Counted from the stretch's first letter, positions 28,286 to 37,542 are shown. The stretch is 64,000 nt of DNA from CAWIKY01 sp963836905 (GCA_963836905.1 CAWIKY010000004.1:124001-188000), one strand, 5' to 3'. Notes: generated by a model from the letters alone, not told the origin. Numbers and translations are program-made.

Positions 28286-31200
28286 CTATCGTCCGACATA
28301 GACGAACGGTGCCCACAGAGCGGGGTGGCCACCGCCCGTGACAGTCTTGTCCGCCATCAGCGATACCATTGCCGATTGCAGGGCCGCAGCACGCGTGCCG
28401 CCCTCACCCGCGCCTGTAACGGTACCGACGGTCAGTCTTGCAGCGGCATCGTCGCGAACTGCCCAATGCGACACCATGAGGCCCCGCGCGCCGGCAAAGA
28501 GAAATGCCTGGCTGAGCCCGCTTAGTCCCGGCGCACCCGGCCGTGCGCCTGCAGCCGTATTGCACGCTGACAGAACGACCCAGTCGGCATCGAGGTTCAA
28601 TCGCGCAATTTCAGAGGCCGTGAGCAAACCATCATCGTCCGCGCTTGCCAGCTGCGGCGGCGTCAGAACGATGGCCGGTTCGCTACCCCCTGTAAGTTCC
28701 CCGGATATCAGGCCGTGCGTGGCGAAGGCGATAAGATCGAAGCCGGTCAGATCCTGCCTTTCCAGCGCAGGCTGCGTTGCTTCTGCACCCAGGAGCAGGG
28801 TGGCGCCTTCAGGCGGAAAACCTGCTGCAATGGTTTCAAGCTCAAGGCGCGCATTTGGCAAACGCGGTAGGGCGCGCAGTTCTTCGAGGTTTGCCACACC
28901 CCCCCGGAAATAAACTTCTGTCGGCGCGAGCCCTGCATCTGCCATCAGGAAGCTTGCATCGACGCTGTCCATATCCGGTTCCGGCACGCTTTCGGTTTCG
29001 GTGTCCTGCGACGGCAGAGGACCGGGTCTGGCGTCCGGCGAGGACGGAGCCTCCGGACCGTTCAGGACCGGGTCGCCAACGCCCAGAAATGTTGTGACGG
29101 TCGCTGATGCAGCGGTTGGCTGACGCAAGGTCTGAAGGGAGGGAAGCTGGGACAAGGCATGGCGCTGGATCAGCCATCCTTTGCTTGCGGCAATCTCGTC
29201 CGGCGTTTCGCCCGCATTCCCTGATGTCACCAGCAAGGCGAATGGCAGCGACAGCAAGGCGCCTTCGGGCATCAGCACAAGTTCGGAGGCGTCGGCGGTT
29301 ACGGTCTCGATTGCGGGCGGAAAGAGCGCGGCATAGAGCGCCTTGGCCGTCTCGGTGTCGAATGGCGTGTCGACCGTCTGTACGCCATTGCGCAGCCGGG
29401 CAACCGCCGCCTCGATCTGCCGGTCGTCCATACCCGCCGGTTCGGCCAGCGCTGTCTGGCGCGTGACCGCGAAGACAACCGGCTGGTAGTCGCCGATGAC
29501 CGGCATCACGAGCGCCTCGTCCGGCGAGAGGGCGGCCTGCACCTCTGCAAGGGTCAACGGACGCACCCGGTTGCCCGCATCCATCGCGGTATCATCCTCG
29601 CTCAGCATCGCGAATGCAGCATCGAAAGCAGCGATGGCTGCGGTCTGGTCTTCCTTCGCGGTCGCGATCTTTTCAGCGTCGCCTTCCGCAATCGCTGCGG
29701 CATAGGCGGTTTGTGCGGCCTGAACTTCCCGCTCTGCGGTTTGTGCGGCGCGAATGCGTGTGGCCGCTTCGCCCGTACCGGCCTCGCTGCGTTCAAGTTG
29801 GGCTGCGACAGCCTGCGCGGTGGGCGAGAGCGTCATCCACTGCGCCGCCTCGAAGGCTGTATCGAGATCTCCGGCAGCCAGAGCAATCTGCATGACCCGC
29901 TCGAAATGCGGCCGAAGCTTTGTGGCCTTGTCGACGGCTTGCTTCTGGCGGAAGAGGGACTGGTTCAGCACGGATGACATGCGCGACATGACGGCTTTGG
30001 CCGGAGCAAGCTCTGCGCCCGCGTCTGACTTAGCTGCGATCAACATTCCCAGCGTTTCAGCATAGAAGATCTGCTCGCTGGTTTCGCTTGAGCCAACGGA
30101 AAGGCTGGCATAGGCGGCGTCCCGCACATTGGCGGCGACCGCATAGTCTTCAAGCTGGTAGAGCGTATCGGCGAAAGTGAGTTGCGCCTGCCCCGTGCGT
30201 TCGTGATCTGCCCCCATGCTCTCGGTCAGAAGCTCTATGGCCTCGGCATAGCGGGGCCTGGCTTCAGCGAACCGGTTCTGTACGGCCACCGCCTTTGCGG
30301 CATTGTCCAAGATCATTCCGGCATAGGCGGTCTGGTCTTCGTCCGAGGCCTTCATGATGCGGTAGGCTTCCATGAACACCGGCTCGGCCCGTTCCGGATA
30401 CCCCTGGTAGGTCAGCGCAGACGCAAGATTGGTCATTGCGAGCCCGACCTTGTAATGGTCCTTGCCGAATTGCAGCCGGCGCGTTTCGACTGCCCGCCGG
30501 AGCACCTGTTCGGCCTCATAATACTGGCCCGCACCGTTCAGCGCGAAGCCATAATTGGACAGCACCAGCCCGAGCGTGGCGTTGCCCGCCTCCAGATGCG
30601 CAGAGGCGATGCGAGCGGCTTCGCGGGAAGCCTCGATCGCCTCATCCTCCATCTCGTTGTACGAATAGAGAACGCTGAGCGAGGAGAGGTTGTTGAGGTG
30701 GTTGTCGAGCAGGCCCGGATCGTCGACATCGAGGACAGCCTCGCTGATCGCCGTCGCCTTTTGAACCTCGGCCAGCGATTCTGCATATTTTCCCTGCCGC
30801 GCGAGAACGCTGCCCACGGCCAGATAAGTCTGCCCTGTATCGGAATTTTCGGGAGGGAAATTGGCCAGCCGGAACGCCAGCACGTCCCGCAACATCTCCA
30901 GAGCTTCATCCACCTGACCGGTCTGCGTCAGCACATTGCCCTTGATTTCCATGGCCGCGCCATAGGCATCGCTGATACGCGCGCCAGCCGCTTCAAGTCC
31001 TGCCATTGCAAGATCAGCCTCGATCGCCGCTTCATCGAAACGGGCGAGCGTGAAATAGGCCCCGGCACGCTTCAGCCGCATTCGCGCCAGCCAGGGCGCA
31101 CCCTCGACATACAGCGCTTTCGCCTCCTCGATCTGCGCCTCGAGCAGCGGTAGTGCGTTCGCCGCATCACCGTTGACGTCAAGTGCCTCGAAACGGGCCC

Positions 31201-31381
31201 GCAATTCCTCTGCTTTTGCAGCGTCTGCCGGATCCCGCAGGGCGCTGACGGCATAGACATCAATAAGCGCGCCGGTTTCGTTTGCGGGTTCAGCCACCGG
31301 AGTCTGGGCACCGGCTTGATACGTCATACTGGCCAGGCCGAGCCCGATCGCGATCAGTCCTGCTTGTCGAAACGATTTCAT
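28286..31381 (-). CDS. Exported TPR-CHAT protein (caspase-like protease fold)
   Basis: 1031 residues. It starts with a Sec signal peptide (residues 1-25, ending AGA). Residues about 40-480 contain successive tetratricopeptide-like helices (for example GQYYEAEQVLRRAVETRRLQ), then a charged Ala/Gln-rich helix at about 545-610 that looks coiled-coil. The C-terminal CHAT domain (about 690-1031) carries the caspase-type dyad: His889 in FATHGLISG and Cys940 in VVLSACNTAAG. Both residues are present, so it should be an active cysteine protease, probably in the periplasm. CHAT proteins cut specific partner proteins; none is proven here. A LuxR-type regulator and an exported PPC-like protein lie just upstream on the same strand. 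Confidence 0.92.
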   Translation of the reverse strand: MKSFRQAGLIAIGLGLASMTYQAGAQTPVAEPANETGALIDVYAVSALRDPADAAKAEELRARFEALDVNGDAANALPLLEAQIEEAKALYVEGAPWLARMRLKRAGAYFTLARFDEAAIEADLAMAGLEAAGARISDAYGAAMEIKGNVLTQTGQVDEALEMLRDVLAFRLANFPPENSDTGQTYLAVGSVLARQGKYAESLAEVQKATAISEAVLDVDDPGLLDNHLNNLSSLSVLYSYNEMEDEAIEASREAARIASAHLEAGNATLGLVLSNYGFALNGAGQYYEAEQVLRRAVETRRLQFGKDHYKVGLAMTNLASALTYQGYPERAEPVFMEAYRIMKASDEDQTAYAGMILDNAAKAVAVQNRFAEARPRYAEAIELLTESMGADHERTGQAQLTFADTLYQLEDYAVAANVRDAAYASLSVGSSETSEQIFYAETLGMLIAAKSDAGAELAPAKAVMSRMSSVLNQSLFRQKQAVDKATKLRPHFERVMQIALAAGDLDTAFEAAQWMTLSPTAQAVAAQLERSEAGTGEAATRIRAAQTAEREVQAAQTAYAAAIAEGDAEKIATAKEDQTAAIAAFDAAFAMLSEDDTAMDAGNRVRPLTLAEVQAALSPDEALVMPVIGDYQPVVFAVTRQTALAEPAGMDDRQIEAAVARLRNGVQTVDTPFDTETAKALYAALFPPAIETVTADASELVLMPEGALLSLPFALLVTSGNAGETPDEIAASKGWLIQRHALSQLPSLQTLRQPTAASATVTTFLGVGDPVLNGPEAPSSPDARPGPLPSQDTETESVPEPDMDSVDASFLMADAGLAPTEVYFRGGVANLEELRALPRLPNARLELETIAAGFPPEGATLLLGAEATQPALERQDLTGFDLIAFATHGLISGELTGGSEPAIVLTPPQLASADDDGLLTASEIARLNLDADWVVLSACNTAAGARPGAPGLSGLSQAFLFAGARGLMVSHWAVRDDAAARLTVGTVTGAGEGGTRAAALQSAMVSLMADKTVTGGGHPALWAPFVYVGR

Positions 31382-31496
31382 GGATTTACCCCCGACCTCT
31401 GGTCGAAGGGAAGTATGACGCCGTCTGCGCTGAACGCAACGGTCACGGACGCTTCCGCGCGGTCAGGTTTTCAACAGCCACCGGTCAGGCAGGTAA

Positions 31497-32132
31497 TCAG
31501 GCCGCCTTTGGCAGTGGGTTTCGTTCCCCGAACGCCAGAACGCGCGCGATGGCCTCGCCCGCACTCTTGACATTGAGCTTGCGCCGGACAGTGCGAAGCT
31601 GGCAGCGGACCGTCTCGAAAGATACGTTTCGCTCGGCAGCGATGACATGACCGCTCGCCCCGTCTGCCAGACGGCAGGCGCAATCGGCTTCTGCAGCTGT
31701 CAGGCCATAGCTTTCCTGAAGAATGCGGCGGGTCTGCGTACCGGTTCTCACCGGTTCGAGAGAGCGCACCAGCAAGGAAACGTGACCCGATGGCGGCGCA
31801 TACTTGTAATCGATCTGCAGGGCCGGAACGTCATCTCCGAACGTCAGATGCAGGCGGCCATGCCGCGGCGCGGCAGGCGCAACACGGATATTTGCAAGAA
31901 GCTCGCGAAGCTGTCGGTTGGCCTCGGCCGAGCTGAAAGCCAGACGGTTCCCGGCGATCACACCGGAATGACCTGCCTTGAGGCCACGGAAAGCAGTGTT
32001 TGCAAACCTTATCTCTCCATCAACCGACAAGGCGGCAATCGGCCAGTCCATGCCGTCGATCAGCGAAAGCACCAATCCGCTATTGTCATGACGGTCTGTG
32101 CCCGTTCCGAAACTTTCTTGGCCTGCGTACAT
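31497..32132 (-). CDS. LuxR-type HTH transcriptional regulator
   Basis: About 211 residues from the ATG at 32132, which has AGGAGG about five to ten bases upstream; an in-frame start at 32237 lacks this. The C-terminal GerE/LuxR helix-turn-helix (about 140-205) reads LTAAEADCACRLADGAS then VSFETVRCQLRTVRRKLNV. The N-terminal half looks like a PAS-type sensory domain (PIAALSVDGEIRFANTAFRGL) and not an acyl-homoserine-lactone domain. It is 116 bp upstream of the CHAT gene on the same strand and is a natural candidate for its regulator. Confidence 0.85.
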   Translation of the reverse strand: MYAGQESFGTGTDRHDNSGLVLSLIDGMDWPIAALSVDGEIRFANTAFRGLKAGHSGVIAGNRLAFSSAEANRQLRELLANIRVAPAAPRHGRLHLTFGDDVPALQIDYKYAPPSGHVSLLVRSLEPVRTGTQTRRILQESYGLTAAEADCACRLADGASGHVIAAERNVSFETVRCQLRTVRRKLNVKSAGEAIARVLAFGERNPLPKAA

Positions 32133-32309
32133 TGCGTCCTCCTGTATATCCCACGGGAGACACACTGCACCCGGGCCCGCCGATTGCATATTTACAAATC
32201 CTGTTAGGAAGCCCGTGCCGCGCGCGTTACTGGCCACCGGCGACTGCCGATAACGCCCGCCTAACCTTTCCGGTAGATGCGGGCGACGCCGTTCCGCGGG
32301 AAAGACGGA

Positions 32310-32951
32310 CTAGTTGGACACCAGAGTGTAGCGGGCCGGTTCCGGGTCGCTGTTACGAAGGTCAATCCGGTAAATCTCTGTCCAGACAGGAATGAAGCGG
32401 CACGTGACGGGATGATCAAGAGACGTAACACTGCACACACGTCTGGCATCGGCGTCGAACACATCGAGCGTCACGGCTCGCCCGTCATGGCTTTTCAGCG
32501 TCAGCTGGGCAGGCTCTCCGGCATAGAAGCTGAGGCTCAGGGATTCCAGACCGGTGGCTCCGACATCGGCATGGCGAACGGCAGGGCCTGGAACCGTGCC
32601 GCGGTTCGGAGGCTGCAATGCGGTCACGGGAGACGCGAGCGCAGCCATGACAGGGTCCTGCGCGCCCGTATCTCCAGTGGATTCGAGCGGACGGATGGCC
32701 AGCCTCTGCCATTCAGCCGCCACGTCTTCGATGGCGACCCTGTCGCCGGCGAGCATGGCGGTATCGGCACGTTCGACAAGCCGGATCGCGGCCAGATGGC
32801 TTGCGGGCGGTGCGGCGGTTGCTCCGGGCGCTGCGGCCGGTCCGGTCTGCGAGCCGGCGATGCCTGCAGGCGCCAGACAACTGGCCGCCAAGATGGTCAG
32901 AACCAGGACCAGAAGTCCGGGCGATGTGCGTTCTCGATCCGTCACACTCAT
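32310..32951 (-). CDS. Exported or membrane-anchored protein with PPC-like C-terminal domain
   Basis: About 213 residues from the ATG at 32951 (AGGA about ten bases upstream); ATG 32984 is a possible longer start. A hydrophobic segment (SPGLLVLVLTILAASCLAP) is a signal peptide or anchor, and the AASC could be a lipobox. An Ala/Pro/Gly-rich linker follows. The last 85 residues resemble a pre-peptidase C-terminal beta-sandwich: SLSLSFYAGEPAQLTLKSHD, then VTLDVFDADARRV, then IYRIDLRNSD and YTLVSN. I do not recognise a named family. It is transcribed away from the two-component genes and toward the LuxR-type gene. Confidence 0.65.
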   Translation of the reverse strand: MSVTDRERTSPGLLVLVLTILAASCLAPAGIAGSQTGPAAAPGATAAPPASHLAAIRLVERADTAMLAGDRVAIEDVAAEWQRLAIRPLESTGDTGAQDPVMAALASPVTALQPPNRGTVPGPAVRHADVGATGLESLSLSFYAGEPAQLTLKSHDGRAVTLDVFDADARRVCSVTSLDHPVTCRFIPVWTEIYRIDLRNSDPEPARYTLVSN

Positions 32952-33026
32952 CTTCACATCCTCGTCTTCATCCGGTCTCGACATGTTTGTCTTGCCACAA
33001 AGCACGGTGTCGGGCTCTTTTATGCC

Positions 33027-33707
33027 ATGCATGCGCTCGTTATTGAAGATGATGATGTCATCGCGGCACAGATAGGCCGGGTTCTGACCGATCTTGACTG
33101 CGAATTCGTGCATCTAGGCAACCTTGCCGATGCGCTGGAAGAGCGTGTTCAGGACATTGATCTGGTGATCTGCGATCGCGGCCTGCCGGACGGCGACGGT
33201 TTGGCCCTTCTGAAAAGCCTGCGGGCCAAACACGCTCGCACGCCCTTCATATTCGTTTCCGCGCTCGGTCGTCTGGAGAACCGTATCGAGGGTCTTGAGG
33301 CGGGAGCAGACGACTACATCGCAAAGCCGTTCGACAGCATGGAATTGCGTGCACGGATCGCAGCGGTCCTGCGGCGCGCTTCCCCCGACCCGGCTGAAAG
33401 CGATCTGATACGGGTCGGTCCGCTGGAAATACGCACGCTCGGGCGAACTGTGCATCTGGCGGGGGAGCACATTGCGCTCAGCCCGAAGGAGTTCGACCTT
33501 CTTGCCTATTTTGTGGCCTCGGGCGGTGAAACCGTGACCCGGGACATGTTGCTGAAGGATGTGTGGGGGTTCGACTTCGATCCCGGGACAAATGTTCTGG
33601 ACGTCAATATCGCCCGCCTGCGCCGGAAACTTCACCGCGATGGCCATGAAACGCCTATCCGCAACGAACGCGGCGTGGGGTTTCGGCTCATCATGGACGC
33701 GTCATGA
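33027..33707 (+). CDS. OmpR/PhoB-family response regulator
   Basis: 226 residues from the ATG at 33027. Receiver domain (1-115): acidic pocket Glu7/Asp8/Asp9, phospho-acceptor Asp50, Ser78 and Lys100 all present. The residue after Asp50 begins RGLPDGDG where DLMLPGMDG is usual. The C-terminal winged-helix domain (about 130-222) has LSPKEFDLLAYFVASGG and NVLDVNIARLRRKL, the transactivation and recognition helices. Its stop overlaps the kinase start (ATGA), so the two make a cognate pair. It is divergent from the exported PPC-like gene. Confidence 0.94.
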   Translation: MHALVIEDDDVIAAQIGRVLTDLDCEFVHLGNLADALEERVQDIDLVICDRGLPDGDGLALLKSLRAKHARTPFIFVSALGRLENRIEGLEAGADDYIAKPFDSMELRARIAAVLRRASPDPAESDLIRVGPLEIRTLGRTVHLAGEHIALSPKEFDLLAYFVASGGETVTRDMLLKDVWGFDFDPGTNVLDVNIARLRRKLHRDGHETPIRNERGVGFRLIMDAS

Positions 33708-35050
33708 CCGGATCTGCTGACCTGCCCCGCTCATTCGCAGTCTTTGCTGGACTGATGCTTCTCGCGGTCTGTCTGTCGCTCGGCGTGATGACCTGGCTGG
33801 TACAGACCCAGTCCCGTTCCGCGCTCGAACGTCTCGTCGATGCAGATATGGCGTCGCTGGTTCTTTTGTTGAGCGACCGCGGCAATGAGGATTTCGCCGA
33901 GAGCCTGGAAGAGATTACGGCGTTCACACCGCTCGATACCGGTGAGCGGCGCATCGGCTTTCGCTATATGCGCGGGGCGCAGACAATCGATGCGGGCACG
34001 TTGAAGGAATGGCCGGACCTTGAGCCTGCACGCTCCGAAATGGCCGTGACACCCCTTCCCGGCGAGACTGGCCAGTGGATCGTCAGGACGACGAGACTGC
34101 GTGGCCCTGCCGAACTTCTGGTGGCGCGCGAAGCCGCCGGGCTGGGCGTGCTGTTGCGCCAGACGCTCATGATCGCCGCCGGTGCGGTCATCCTGCTGGC
34201 GGGTCTGGCCATCATCACCGGCTATTTCCTGACCTCGCAGGTCACCCGCCGCGTGACCGAAATTGCCGACGTCTGCGACCGGATCGGCGCAGGCGACATG
34301 CATGACCGGCTGCATGACGAGCGCGAAGATGGCCTTGGGCGGATCAGCCGTCATATCGACCGCATGCTCGACCGTGTGGAGCGGACCGTCGCGGGCCAAA
34401 AGCAGGTGGCCGACCAGATCGCCCACGAAGTCAGGAGCCCGCTCGGACGGGTCAATGCACGCCTGGAAACATTGGCGGCGGCCAGATCGCTAGACGCCGA
34501 AGACCTGGATGCCCTTGAAGCTGCCCGGTCCGACCTTCGCAGACTGACCATGACGCTGGACGATGTGCTGGACATCTCGGCGCTGGAAACCCGCGGCCAT
34601 GACAGGTCCGGATTTCAGGATGTACATCTTTCGGCAATCCTGAATTCGGTTCACGATCTCTTTGCTGCCGTGGCCGAAGATGCCGGGATTGATCTTGAAA
34701 TGCGTGTTGAAGACGACCTGACCGTCGCTGGAGACGCGGCGTCCCTGCGTCGGATGATTGCCAATCTGGTGGACAACGCCCTGCGCGCGACACCGGAAGG
34801 CGGCAAGATAACCGTCAAGGCAGGGCATGACGATGGCAGACGGTTCGTTCTGGATGTCGAGGACACCGGACGCGGTTTGCCCGAAGGTCGGGAGCATTTG
34901 CTGTTCGAACGGTTTTCGGCCCCGCGCAGCGATGAGGGCCGTCCTGGAGGCATGGGACTGGCCTTCGTGAAAGCCATTGCGGGCCGTCACGGCTGGAGCG
35001 TGTCAGCGCAAAATACCGGCAGCGGCGCCCGTTTCAGCGTTCAGGGGTGA
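33704..35050 (+). CDS. Membrane sensor histidine kinase (EnvZ-type architecture)
   Basis: 448 residues. Two membrane segments (about 11-33 and 154-176) bracket a periplasmic sensor of about 120 residues with no recognisable ligand fold. A HAMP linker follows (about 176-229), then HisKA with phospho-acceptor His241 in IAHEVRSPLGRVN, and a HATPase domain with the N box NLVDNALRATPEGG, G1 DTGRGLPEG and G2 GGMGLAFVKAI. It is translationally coupled to the upstream response regulator. The signal is unknown; the neighbouring exported proteins suggest envelope status. Confidence 0.94.
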   Translation: MTGSADLPRSFAVFAGLMLLAVCLSLGVMTWLVQTQSRSALERLVDADMASLVLLLSDRGNEDFAESLEEITAFTPLDTGERRIGFRYMRGAQTIDAGTLKEWPDLEPARSEMAVTPLPGETGQWIVRTTRLRGPAELLVAREAAGLGVLLRQTLMIAAGAVILLAGLAIITGYFLTSQVTRRVTEIADVCDRIGAGDMHDRLHDEREDGLGRISRHIDRMLDRVERTVAGQKQVADQIAHEVRSPLGRVNARLETLAAARSLDAEDLDALEAARSDLRRLTMTLDDVLDISALETRGHDRSGFQDVHLSAILNSVHDLFAAVAEDAGIDLEMRVEDDLTVAGDAASLRRMIANLVDNALRATPEGGKITVKAGHDDGRRFVLDVEDTGRGLPEGREHLLFERFSAPRSDEGRPGGMGLAFVKAIAGRHGWSVSAQNTGSGARFSVQG

Positions 35051-35275
35051 GGGTGGCATCATTCTAGAGGCGCAGCGGTTCGGTATCGTCAGGAACGTTC
35101 CCCTCCTCGCTTGCCGGGAGGGGTTGGGAGTGGGGCGGGGCAGGATTGGTGGGGTCAGTCCACAGCAGCAAGATATGCAAGCGTCCCGTACTCCCACGTT
35201 TCATCAGGATCAGTGAGAGAGCCAATGGCTCCAGCGCTTGAATAAGAAAATCGGGATTGCGCGCAGCGCAAACCG

Positions 35276-35686
35276 CTAGAAGCGGAACGAGGACTTCAAG
35301 CGCACGCCGGCTTCGACGCGCTGCTCTTCCCATTGGGAAACGTCGTTCAGTTCATTCGCGCCAACCATCAAAGAACCACCGACGCTGAAGCGTGGTGTGA
35401 ACTTGTAGCTGGCACCGGCTTCCATTTCCTCGCGCGGATAGGGCGATTCCTGAACGCGGGAGGTCATGTTGAAGTCCATCTGCCAGCGACCGGTATCGCT
35501 CCAGCTGAAGCTCTGGGTGGTTTCCTCGAACTGGAGCGCTGTCGGACCGGTCCCCACAGCGTCACCGGCAACGGTGAAGCTCTTGTCCCATTCGGGCGCA
35601 GGAGCGGGCGGCGTGAACTGGCTGGTCTGGGCGTAGGCCGCCGGAACCAGAAGACACGCGCTTGCCGCAAAGAGGAGATGTTTCAT
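35276..35686 (-). CDS. NtrZ-family periplasmic regulatory protein (likely)
   Basis: About 136 residues from the ATG at 35686; GTG at 35692 is an alternative. A signal peptide ends near AYA (residue 19). The mature part is a small beta-rich domain with GRWQMDFNM, EEMEAGASYKFTPRFSVGGS and a C-terminal VRLKSSFRF, the pattern of the NtrZ family. In Caulobacter, NtrZ inhibits the kinase NtrY from the periplasm. No ntrYX is in this window; the gene lies just downstream of, and convergent with, an EnvZ-type kinase. Family membership is from remembered pattern only, hence the moderate confidence. Confidence 0.68.
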   Translation of the reverse strand: MKHLLFAASACLLVPAAYAQTSQFTPPAPAPEWDKSFTVAGDAVGTGPTALQFEETTQSFSWSDTGRWQMDFNMTSRVQESPYPREEMEAGASYKFTPRFSVGGSLMVGANELNDVSQWEEQRVEAGVRLKSSFRF

Positions 35687-35753
35687 GCTCACACGAACAA
35701 GCTATTCTCTAAGTGTGACAATTCAAAGGGCCAGAACGGTTGAATCGAGAAAA

Positions 35754-36950
35754 TCACCGCCTGAAACGCAATTCAATGCTCAGACCGTTGCGCGACTGCA
35801 TCACTGTCTTAACGCCGGACACGGTTCCAGCGGGCGTTTCAACCTCATCATACCAGCCTGCAACGACAAGTGACAGCCCCTCTGACAGGGTTCTGCCCGC
35901 CGCCAGTTCGATGGTCTCACCTTCCATGTCCAGCGTTTCATCCTGCGAAAAGCCGCCGCCAAGGGCGATTTCCCAGTTCCCGAGCTGTCGCGATGCCGAC
36001 GCATGCAGCGCCGAATATTCGCCGCGCCCGCCGTTTTCTGAATTGAGTACGGCGAGCCCGAAGGAAAATTCATCGTCGCGCGCGATCTCAACTCCGGCAG
36101 AGACGGTCCCGGCATCGTCATAGACGGAGCCTGCGATTTCGGCATGGCTATAGGTCAGTGAGCCGCGGACGCGAAGATCGGCATCACGCAACAAGCGAGA
36201 CACCTGCACGCCGCCTTCGATGACGGTTTCGACATCCGGTTCCAGAATGCCCGGGCTGCGCCGGTCCGTATCGAGGTCGAGGCCGCGATGGGAGGCGTCA
36301 GGCGTCACAGATATCCCGACACGCGCGCCAAGAATGCGCGGACTGGCATAGCTGATCTTGGCGGCATTGCCGGACAGGTCGTTGCGGACCCGGACGGTCC
36401 GCAGCCCTGACGGGTCCAGCAACACATCCCGTCCGCGCGCATGACCGTTAAGCGATGGACCGCCCTCAAAGAATCGCGCGGCTATTCCGGCATCGCGCCC
36501 GACAACAAGCTCGCCGAGACCGCCATCGGCATAGACATAGCCAAGCGCCAGATCGCCGCGCGGTCCGACATCGCGGTCCGGTTCGCCGAGCGTAAGCCGC
36601 GAGAAGGCACCGCGCGGAGCAGCCCCGCCAAGCGATGGACAGTCCGCCAGGCTGGCTGGGCACGAAGCGATACGTCCGGTGAATCCGGCGCGGCTTTCAT
36701 TGTCTGCTTGAACGCGAAAGACGCCGCGCAGGCCAATCTCGACGCCGTTTTCCAGGAGCGTCTCGGCCTTGGCACCAGCCGACACCTCGCCGAGAAAGGG
36801 CGCATCAGCGGGCGCGCCGGGCCCGGTATCGCCCGCAATCGCGGAGACCACGACGACCAGATCGAGCTCGGGGGTGACCTCTACAGGAGAGGCTGCGAAG
36901 ACCGATGGCGCAAACGCCAGAGCCCCAAGGATTGCGAAGAGGCTGCGCAT
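35754..36950 (-). CDS. Outer-membrane porin
   Basis: About 398 residues from the ATG at 36950 (MRSLFAILGALAF, with GGGAG about a dozen bases upstream). A signal peptide ends near VFA (residue 19). The mature protein is a series of alternating amphipathic strands with short turns and ends in IELRFRR, the aromatic-rich barrel end. The strand pattern and the extracellular-loop Cys pair (CPASLADC) suit a Gram-negative porin of the type common in alphaproteobacteria. Substrate selectivity cannot be read from sequence. It is 67 bp upstream of the NtrZ-like gene on the same strand. Confidence 0.82.
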   Translation of the reverse strand: MRSLFAILGALAFAPSVFAASPVEVTPELDLVVVVSAIAGDTGPGAPADAPFLGEVSAGAKAETLLENGVEIGLRGVFRVQADNESRAGFTGRIASCPASLADCPSLGGAAPRGAFSRLTLGEPDRDVGPRGDLALGYVYADGGLGELVVGRDAGIAARFFEGGPSLNGHARGRDVLLDPSGLRTVRVRNDLSGNAAKISYASPRILGARVGISVTPDASHRGLDLDTDRRSPGILEPDVETVIEGGVQVSRLLRDADLRVRGSLTYSHAEIAGSVYDDAGTVSAGVEIARDDEFSFGLAVLNSENGGRGEYSALHASASRQLGNWEIALGGGFSQDETLDMEGETIELAAGRTLSEGLSLVVAGWYDEVETPAGTVSGVKTVMQSRNGLSIELRFRR

Positions 36951-37045
36951 CGCCAATACTCCCTTGCACATGCGGGTCTTTCACGCCGCGCACGCATGCT
37001 ATACACCGCCAGACTAAGCGATTGTGAACCGGAGTTTTAAGCAGA

Positions 37046-37483
37046 ATGCCAGCCAGACCGCATCTGAACCTCAAACCGCTCGCCATTGGGCTGGGCGCTG
37101 CCATGCTGCTCCTTGCAGGATGCTCTTCCAACAGGGCCGCGGCCCGCAATATCGAGACGGCAAATGTCGGCGTGAACGCCTTCCTCTGGCGCGCCTCTCT
37201 CGACACGATCAACTTCATGCCGCTCGCCAGCGCGGATCCGCAGGGTGGTATTATCACCACCGAATGGTATGCCAATCCGAGCGTTCCGGACGAGAGGTTC
37301 AAGCTTGTGGTCTATATTCTGGACACGCGGCTTCGCGCCGACGGCGTCAACGTGTCCGTCTTCCGGCAGGTCGACGAGAACGGCCAGTGGCGCGACGCTG
37401 CTGCCAATCCGGATACCGAAGTCCAGCTCGAAAACCAGATCCTGACGCGCGCACGCGAACTCAAGGTCGGCGATTTCAGCTAG
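37046..37483 (+). CDS. DUF3576-family lipoprotein
   Basis: A 145-residue lipoprotein: signal peptide with lipobox LAGC (Cys27), then a small domain with NVGVNAFLWRASLDTINFMPL and GGIITTEWY, the DUF3576 signature. This family is conserved in alphaproteobacteria immediately upstream of leuS, as here (59 bp gap), with lptE and holA beyond it. The function is unknown; the co-occurrence with lptE suggests envelope assembly. It is divergent from the porin gene, with 95 bp between the starts. Confidence 0.9.
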   Translation: MPARPHLNLKPLAIGLGAAMLLLAGCSSNRAAARNIETANVGVNAFLWRASLDTINFMPLASADPQGGIITTEWYANPSVPDERFKLVVYILDTRLRADGVNVSVFRQVDENGQWRDAAANPDTEVQLENQILTRARELKVGDFS

Positions 37484-37542
37484 GCGGGGCATTTAGCCCC
37501 TTCCCTGCGGCGCAGACCGCCACAGCCATTCAGGAGGCCTCC

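Noticed and set aside
30182..31153. 323-residue plus-strand open frame in the CHAT gene
   Set aside because: Antisense to the signal peptide and TPR region of a clear gene; no motif.
35051..35275. Open frames in the gap after the sensor kinase
   Set aside because: Short, G-run-rich and without start signals; the convergent NtrZ-like gene ends here.
36441..37040. 199-residue plus-strand frame opposite the porin
   Set aside because: Antisense, Arg-rich shadow with no homology-like features; it overlaps the promoter of the DUF3576 gene.
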